Shown piece by piece: positions 20,820 through 24,873 of a stretch of 24,873 bases of DNA. Position 1 is the stretch's first letter, and each line of letters starts with the position of its first letter. A model generated the notes under the pieces. It was not told the DNA's origin, ran no database searches, and saw only the letters and a list, made by a program, of their open reading frames with translations. A program made the translations under genes and the position numbers. The stretch comes from CAZUZD01 sp964624465 (GTDB lineage Bacteria > Planctomycetota > Planctomycetia > Isosphaerales > Isosphaeraceae): positions 1-24,873 of the forward strand of contig CAZUZD010000055.1 of assembly GCA_964624465.1 (NCBI GenBank), given 5' to 3'.

Positions 20820-21125
20820 ATGAAGCGAGCCCGTCGGCAGCGTCAGCGTGTGCAGGACAAGTTCGCCCGCCTCCAGCGCCATCTCGAGATCTGTCTCGAC
20901 CTGACTCGCCCCCGGCGGGTCCGTACCCGCTCGGCACGCTATGCCGCAGCCCTGGCCGAGCAGCTTGGCCTCATCGAACGCCAGCGCACCTGCACCTGGT
21001 GCCGCCGGCACCGACCCCTGGAGCGGCATCACTGGGACTATCTCCAGCCGCTGCTGGTGACGTACCTCTGTACCGATTGCCACGTCGTGGCCGATCGCAT
21101 GCCCCCGGAGGCTGCCAGCGCCTGA
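20820..21125 (+). CDS. Small HNH-like zinc-ribbon protein
   Basis: 101 residues. A strongly basic N-terminal half (KRARRQRQRVQ, RPRRVRTRSAR) precedes a compact zinc-binding segment: CTWC (C58, C61), ERHHWDY with H70 and H71, and CTDCH (C84, C87, H88). The pattern CxxC...HHxDY...CxxCH resembles the HNH-like zinc modules of phage and small HNH nucleases; the HH-W-DY and CxxCH parts match by eye. A nuclease activity is possible but not shown, since the final catalytic His/Asn is not clear. No phage or mobile genes are adjacent. The coding call rests on the ordered Cys/His pattern; the ATG at 20820 is the only reasonable start near the basic stretch. Confidence 0.65.
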   Translation: MKRARRQRQRVQDKFARLQRHLEICLDLTRPRRVRTRSARYAAALAEQLGLIERQRTCTWCRRHRPLERHHWDYLQPLLVTYLCTDCHVVADRMPPEAASA

Positions 21126-21162
21126 GGGGGACCCGAATCCAACGATCGCAGACCTCGGCCGT

Positions 21163-22962
21163 TCAACCCGCCTCTGCGACCATCAGGCCCTCGCCCGAGC
21201 CCGCTTCCGAGGGGCGGGCCAGGGTCGGTCCAATCGGCAGTTCCACGGTGAAAACCGTCCCGCTACCATCCTCGACCGGCTCCCACGAGAGCTGTCCGCC
21301 GGCCAGATCCAGGAATCGCGCCACCCTCGGCAGCCCGAGTCCCAGGCCGCGGCCTGCCTGGCGCCCGCAGAAGAACGGGTCGAGCAGATGCTCCGCCTGT
21401 TCCACGCTCAGGCCACGGCCATCATCCTCGACCTGCAGGGTCAGGCGATCCGGGTCGAAGCGGACCCCCACCCGGATCGTGCCGCCAGTCGCTGAGGCCT
21501 CCAGCGCATTGAACACGAGGGTGTCGGTCAGATGCCGCAACGCATCGGGATCGACCGCACGGGCGCCGGCGCTGCCGGAGTCCTGGAGCTCGAGCTGCAA
21601 CCCTCGGGTCTCGGCCTCGCCTCGCAGGTCGCGGAGACTGGCCCGGACAATCTCCAGCGGCTGCGCCAGGCGTGGGCGGGGTGCCGGCGGCCTTGCGACG
21701 TACATCAGGTCACGGAGGATCCGGTGTGCCCGCTGCGCCTGAGCGATGATGGCTCGCAAGGCACGGTTGGCCTCGGGGTCCGTGGTGCGGCCGAGCAGGA
21801 TCTGGGCCCGGCCCAGGATCACCGCCAGGGGATTGTTCAACTCGTGTCCGGCACCCCCGGCGAACTCGGCCAGGCTCTCGAGTCGGGACCGCAGCGGCAC
21901 CGGGGCCCGGGAGTGCTCGCTCGGCAAGCCATCCTCGGAAACGGCCAGTTGCCCAAGCAGGCGGTCGAGGTGTGCAAGATCCTCGGTGATATTCAACCAG
22001 GCCTCACGCGCCGAGGCCACCAGTGTCGGGCACTCCGCCTCGACCGGGCTCGGGCCACGTCCGGCGATCTCGGCGAGCAACGCCCGACCGGAGGCCGCAT
22101 CCTGGTCCTGCTGTCGCTGCTCGAGCAGCAGCCGGGCATGGTGCCTGGCCAGCTCGTCGGCGAACGGATCGGCACCGGCGAGGAAGCCGGCGTGGCAGAT
22201 CTCCTCGACCTCGGCCTCGACCCGGGCCACCAGGGACGCGAGCGCGGCACTCGGTGCCACGGGATCGCTCCAGAGGCTCCAGCGCGTGGCCTCGGCCAGC
22301 TGGTATGCCTGACGGATGGGTCCCAGACGCTGAGGAGCCAGCGCCGCCCCGGCTGGCGGCTGGAGTCTCGGCTCGGCCAGCCAGCAGGCATCCACCAGAT
22401 CGGCAGGTCCGCCCCAGTGCTGAGCCAGCCGTCGGCTCACGAGCGTGATGTCCTGGCCCAGCCAGGAGCGCAGGGTCGTGCGCCGCTGGACGGGCTTGAG
22501 CACAAACAGGTCGGCCAGCTCCTCGGGCCGGCTGGCGGCCACCGCCCACAGCCCCAGGCCCTGAGCCAACCCCACGCGCTCGAACTGCTCGGGATCTGGC
22601 AGACGCTGCTGCTCGGCCACCCGACGCGCCACAATCGCCACGGTGACGGCGTGCCGCCAGAGCCGCTCCCGCACCACCGCAACCGCAGGGGCACTGTCCC
22701 ATGCCCGGGGCGCGGTCGCCACCCAGCCCAGGTGATCGATGATGGTGAGGGGCCGGTCGCCAGCCTGGAGGCGCCGGAACGCCCATGCCGGGTCCCAGCG
22801 ACCCACCTCGGTCGCGGCGGCGGGCCGCGTCAGCCTGGCGGACGACAGGGCCGGGGCGAGCACGCCCCGCACGGTCTCCGGGCGAAGCGGGAGTCCCGGC
22901 TGTTGCGCCAGTTCGCCGGCGAGAACCTCAGGCGATGGCAGGGGGCCGGGGCGGACGGGCAC
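21163..22962 (-). CDS. HDOD-domain histidine kinase, cytoplasmic
   Basis: Sensor kinase without membrane segments, 599 residues from a GTG at 22962, which has GGAAGGAG about 9 nt upstream; a TTG at 22989 (608 residues) is possible. Numbering here follows the longer form. Residues 18-230 resemble an HDOD domain (LAQQPGLPLRPETV, FERVGLAQGLGLWAV, GQDITLVSRRLAQHWGGP). About 250-360 is an alpha-helical linker. The HisKA segment is GGAGHELNNPLAVILGRAQ with H382, and the HATPase has the N box FNALEAS, DDGRGL and GRGLGLGLPRV. The motif HELNNPL is typical of NtrB/HisKA kinases. It lies 84 nt downstream of an HTH-receiver regulator on the same strand, which makes that protein a possible partner. HDOD fused to a kinase implies sensing of an internal signal; its nature is unknown. 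Confidence 0.88.
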   Translation of the reverse strand: MPVRPGPLPSPEVLAGELAQQPGLPLRPETVRGVLAPALSSARLTRPAAATEVGRWDPAWAFRRLQAGDRPLTIIDHLGWVATAPRAWDSAPAVAVVRERLWRHAVTVAIVARRVAEQQRLPDPEQFERVGLAQGLGLWAVAASRPEELADLFVLKPVQRRTTLRSWLGQDITLVSRRLAQHWGGPADLVDACWLAEPRLQPPAGAALAPQRLGPIRQAYQLAEATRWSLWSDPVAPSAALASLVARVEAEVEEICHAGFLAGADPFADELARHHARLLLEQRQQDQDAASGRALLAEIAGRGPSPVEAECPTLVASAREAWLNITEDLAHLDRLLGQLAVSEDGLPSEHSRAPVPLRSRLESLAEFAGGAGHELNNPLAVILGRAQILLGRTTDPEANRALRAIIAQAQRAHRILRDLMYVARPPAPRPRLAQPLEIVRASLRDLRGEAETRGLQLELQDSGSAGARAVDPDALRHLTDTLVFNALEASATGGTIRVGVRFDPDRLTLQVEDDGRGLSVEQAEHLLDPFFCGRQAGRGLGLGLPRVARFLDLAGGQLSWEPVEDGSGTVFTVELPIGPTLARPSEAGSGEGLMVAEAG

Positions 22963-23046
22963 CGGGGCAGGCTCCTTCCGTGGAGACAACCAGCGTCGAG
23001 CCTCGGGATCGCCGCCCGCGATCGTGGCCGGGTGACCGGAGGCGCA

Positions 23047-23628
23047 TCAGCCCCCGATCTCGGCCTCGATATCGAGCTGCTTGCAGATCCGGCGGATCAG
23101 CTCGTCGATGTCCAGCGGCTTGTGAAGGAAATCATCGGCACCGGCCGCCTTCAGCTCGGCCACCTTCTCTTCTTCGACCATCCCCGAGATGCAGATGATC
23201 TTGATGTCCGAGATCGTCGGATCGCTCTTGATCAGCTCGCAGACGGCCTTCCCGTTAATATCGGGGAGCATCACGTCCAGGATGATCAAATCGGGGTGGT
23301 ACTCCTTCGCCTGCATGCCGGCGCCGAAGCCGTTGTTCACCACCCGGTTCTCGAACCGCCCGTCGGCCGTCAGCACGTCGGTGATCAGGTCGACCACCGC
23401 CTGATCGTCGTCGACAACCAGGATCCGCCGCCGCCCGCTCTCCAAGGCGTCGGTCGGGATGTTGTTGTCCTTCATGAAGCGGTAGAGCGCCTCACGCGGG
23501 ATGCGCCGGAAGCGCGAGCCCGGGACGCGAAACCCCTTCAACTGGCCCGAGTCGAAGCAGCGGATGATCGTCTGCTGACTGACCTTGCAGATCTTCGCCG
23601 CTTCGCCAGTCGTGAACACCGTTTTCAT
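23047..23628 (-). CDS. Response regulator with N-terminal excisionase-type HTH and C-terminal receiver
   Basis: 193 residues. Residues 3-52 form a MerR/excisionase-like HTH (FTTGEAAKICKVSQQTI then RCFDSGQLKGFRVPGSRFRRI). A short linker leads to a CheY-type receiver (68-187) with acidic pocket D73-D75, phospho-acceptor D118 in LIILDVMLPD, conserved S148 in ICISGM and K170 in FLHKPLD. The domain order is the reverse of most response regulators, where the receiver comes first. It probably regulates transcription on phosphorylation, with the HDOD kinase just downstream as a likely partner (inference from proximity). The ATG at 23628 starts the HTH directly. A near-perfect sigma70 promoter lies about 230 nt upstream, implying a long leader. 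Confidence 0.92.
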   Translation of the reverse strand: MKTVFTTGEAAKICKVSQQTIIRCFDSGQLKGFRVPGSRFRRIPREALYRFMKDNNIPTDALESGRRRILVVDDDQAVVDLITDVLTADGRFENRVVNNGFGAGMQAKEYHPDLIILDVMLPDINGKAVCELIKSDPTISDIKIICISGMVEEEKVAELKAAGADDFLHKPLDIDELIRRICKQLDIEAEIGG

Positions 23629-23856
23629 GGTCGGCTTCGTCCCATCTCTCGAGCCCCGGAGGCTCGGTCGCGTGTCGAGCGGACGGAACACAGGCCGCCC
23701 CGGCCGCTCGCCAGGCCTTCCTCCCTGAATGGACCGCCCGTGCCCGATCGCTGCTCCCGCAACCCCCTCGACTCGCCCCCGCACCCGTTCCCAGGCTCGC
23801 GGCGCCAGCAAAGTCTACGGAAGCTAGCGAAATTACCAATCTTGCCAACGCGGCCA

Positions 23857-23884
23857 ATTATAGTGGACCTGCCCATTCTGTCAA
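23857..23884 (-). promoter_or_regulatory. Consensus sigma70 promoter for the HTH-receiver/HDOD-kinase genes
   Basis: On the minus strand TTGACA (23879-23884) and TATAAT (23857-23862), both 6/6 matches, are separated by 16 nt inside a locally AT-rich patch of an otherwise very GC-rich window. Transcription would start near 23850 and leave a leader of about 220 nt before the ATG at 23628. It begins 33 nt after the mnmG stop codon. Confidence 0.7.
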
Positions 23885-23916
23885 CCCAGTTGCGGGGCTT
23901 GCGGCGGTCTGGGGGG

Positions 23917-24873
23917 TCAGGTGGATGGCGCCGGTTTCGGCTGGTTTGTCGAACGTGCGGATTCTTCCGGTTCGACGGGGCGGCCGGTCCCCTGCGCCTC
24001 TGGAGCGGTCACGGGACGTGCCGAGTTCGAGCGCTTCAGGCAGACCAGGAGAGTTGAGAGATCCGTCGGACTGATTCCGCTGATCCGCCCGGCCTGCCCG
24101 ATCGACCTCGGGCGCACCCGGGCCAGCTTCTCGCGGGCCTCGACACGCAGCTGCGTCAGAGCGGCGTAGTCCAAGTCGGCCGGGATCGGCTTCGCTTCCT
24201 GGCGGCGGAACCGCTCGACATGGTCGGCCTGGCGGGCGATGTAGCCCCCATACTTCGCTTCGAGAGTCGCCTGCTGGATGGCTCCGTCGTCGGTGGCTCG
24301 CCCGGCCAGCGCCGGGTGCCGGACCTGCAATTCGGCCCAGGTCATCTCCGGGCGACTCAGCAGCCGTTCCAGCGTTTCGCCAGCGAGGCGGACCGTGCGC
24401 AGATACGTGCGCAGTTCGTCGACGGCCCGCTTCCTGGTCTGGAACCGCTCCCAGCGGAGGTCGTCGATCAGACCGAGGGATCGCCCCAGCTCGGTGAGCC
24501 GGAGATCGGCGTTGTCGTGGCGGAGCAGGAGGCGATACTCGGCGCGGCTGGTGAACATCCGATACGGTTCGTCCACCCCGCGGGTCACAAGGTCGTCGAT
24601 CAGGACCCCGATGTACGCCTGGCTGCGGTCGAGCACGAATGGGGCCTCGGCCCGGGCCCGGAGCGCCGCGTTCACGCCGGCGACGAGTCCCTGGGCGGCG
24701 GCCTCCTCGTAGCCGGTCGTGCCGTTGATCTGTCCGGCGAAGAACAGGCCCGGCAGCCGCCTGGTCTCCAGGGTGGAATCGAGCTGGGTCGGCGGCGCGT
24801 AGTCGTACTCCACCGCGTAGCCGAAGCGGAGGATCTCGGCATGTTCGAGGCCGGGGATCAGCGGCAGCATGGC
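23917..24873 (-). CDS. mnmG: tRNA uridine-5-carboxymethylaminomethyl enzyme MnmG (GidA), C-terminal part
   Basis: FAD-dependent tRNA-modifying enzyme that with MnmE builds the cmnm5 group on U34 of several tRNAs. The window holds about 318 C-terminal residues and the gene continues past the right edge. Visible hallmarks are the start of the conserved domain (IPGLEHAEILRFGYAVEYDY), the FAD-motif region LFFAGQINGTTGYEEAAAQG, YIGVLIDDLVTRGVDEPYRM, FTSRAEYRLLLRHDNAD, and the helical C-terminal domain with KYGGYIARQ and the family end RIGQAGRISGISPxDL-like segment (SIGQAGRISGISPTDLS). About 35 residues after it form a Pro/Ser/Thr-rich tail. The identification is very safe; the start codon lies outside the window. 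Confidence 0.96.
   Translation of the reverse strand, partial: AMLPLIPGLEHAEILRFGYAVEYDYAPPTQLDSTLETRRLPGLFFAGQINGTTGYEEAAAQGLVAGVNAALRARAEAPFVLDRSQAYIGVLIDDLVTRGVDEPYRMFTSRAEYRLLLRHDNADLRLTELGRSLGLIDDLRWERFQTRKRAVDELRTYLRTVRLAGETLERLLSRPEMTWAELQVRHPALAGRATDDGAIQQATLEAKYGGYIARQADHVERFRRQEAKPIPADLDYAALTQLRVEAREKLARVRPRSIGQAGRISGISPTDLSTLLVCLKRSNSARPVTAPEAQGTGRPVEPEESARSTNQPKPAPST

Noticed and set aside
21532..24057. An 841-codon open frame on the plus strand
   Set aside because: It runs antisense to the HDOD kinase and the HTH-receiver regulator, both with clear motifs, so it is a GC-driven shadow.
1..24873. CRISPR array, tRNA, rRNA or insertion sequence
   Set aside because: No regularly spaced repeats, cloverleaf-like segment, rRNA motif, transposase or terminal repeats were seen by eye on either strand.

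Overview
The window looks like chromosomal DNA from a high-GC planctomycete, probably Isosphaera-like. The main reason is one plus-strand operon that matches the planctomycete/Verrucomicrobia type of bacterial microcompartment (BMC) locus. The flanking genes fit as well: a heme-motif histidine kinase, HTH-receiver regulators and planctomycete-style housekeeping genes with few Shine-Dalgarno sites. No tRNA, rRNA, CRISPR array or insertion sequence was found.

Layout. Positions 1-774 hold the start of ftsH (minus, cut by the window edge). Positions 954-2816 hold a membrane histidine kinase with a CxxCH heme motif, and 2914-3840 hold mutM (both minus). From 4069 to 14752 the plus strand carries the BMC locus: DeoR-type regulator, PduL phosphotransacylase, three BMC-H shell proteins, an acetate-kinase homologue, BMC-P, acylating aldehyde dehydrogenase, BMC-P, an orphan protein with an encapsulation helix and an RpiB-like core, BMC-P, a class II sugar-phosphate aldolase, a lactate/malate-type dehydrogenase and a TIM-barrel-like protein of unknown activity. 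Positions 15043-16047 hold an unrecognised membrane protein. Then come a ferritin-like DUF892 protein and an ArsR-type regulator (minus), a ROK sugar kinase (plus), a sulfite-oxidase-like molybdoenzyme with a diheme cytochrome c (minus), a small HNH-like zinc protein (plus), an HDOD-histidine kinase with an HTH-receiver regulator (minus), and the 3' part of mnmG (minus).

How the BMC genes should work together (inference from known family members). The aldolase splits a deoxysugar phosphate such as L-fuculose-1-P or L-rhamnulose-1-P into DHAP and L-lactaldehyde. The aldehyde dehydrogenase makes lactyl-CoA, PduL makes lactyl-phosphate, and the kinase homologue makes lactate and ATP. The dehydrogenase probably recycles NADH. 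Sugar isomerase and kinase genes are not in the window. Three BMC-H and three BMC-P proteins would form the shell. PduL, the aldehyde dehydrogenase, the orphan protein and the aldolase carry terminal amphipathic helices of the encapsulation-peptide type.

The most unusual signals are these: a short NGHACAC motif shared by the linkers of two unrelated BMC enzymes, the aldolase and the TIM-barrel-like protein; the orphan RpiB-like protein that lacks the catalytic Cys; three different BMC-H pore motifs; and a 131-nt overlap between the orphan gene and a shell gene.
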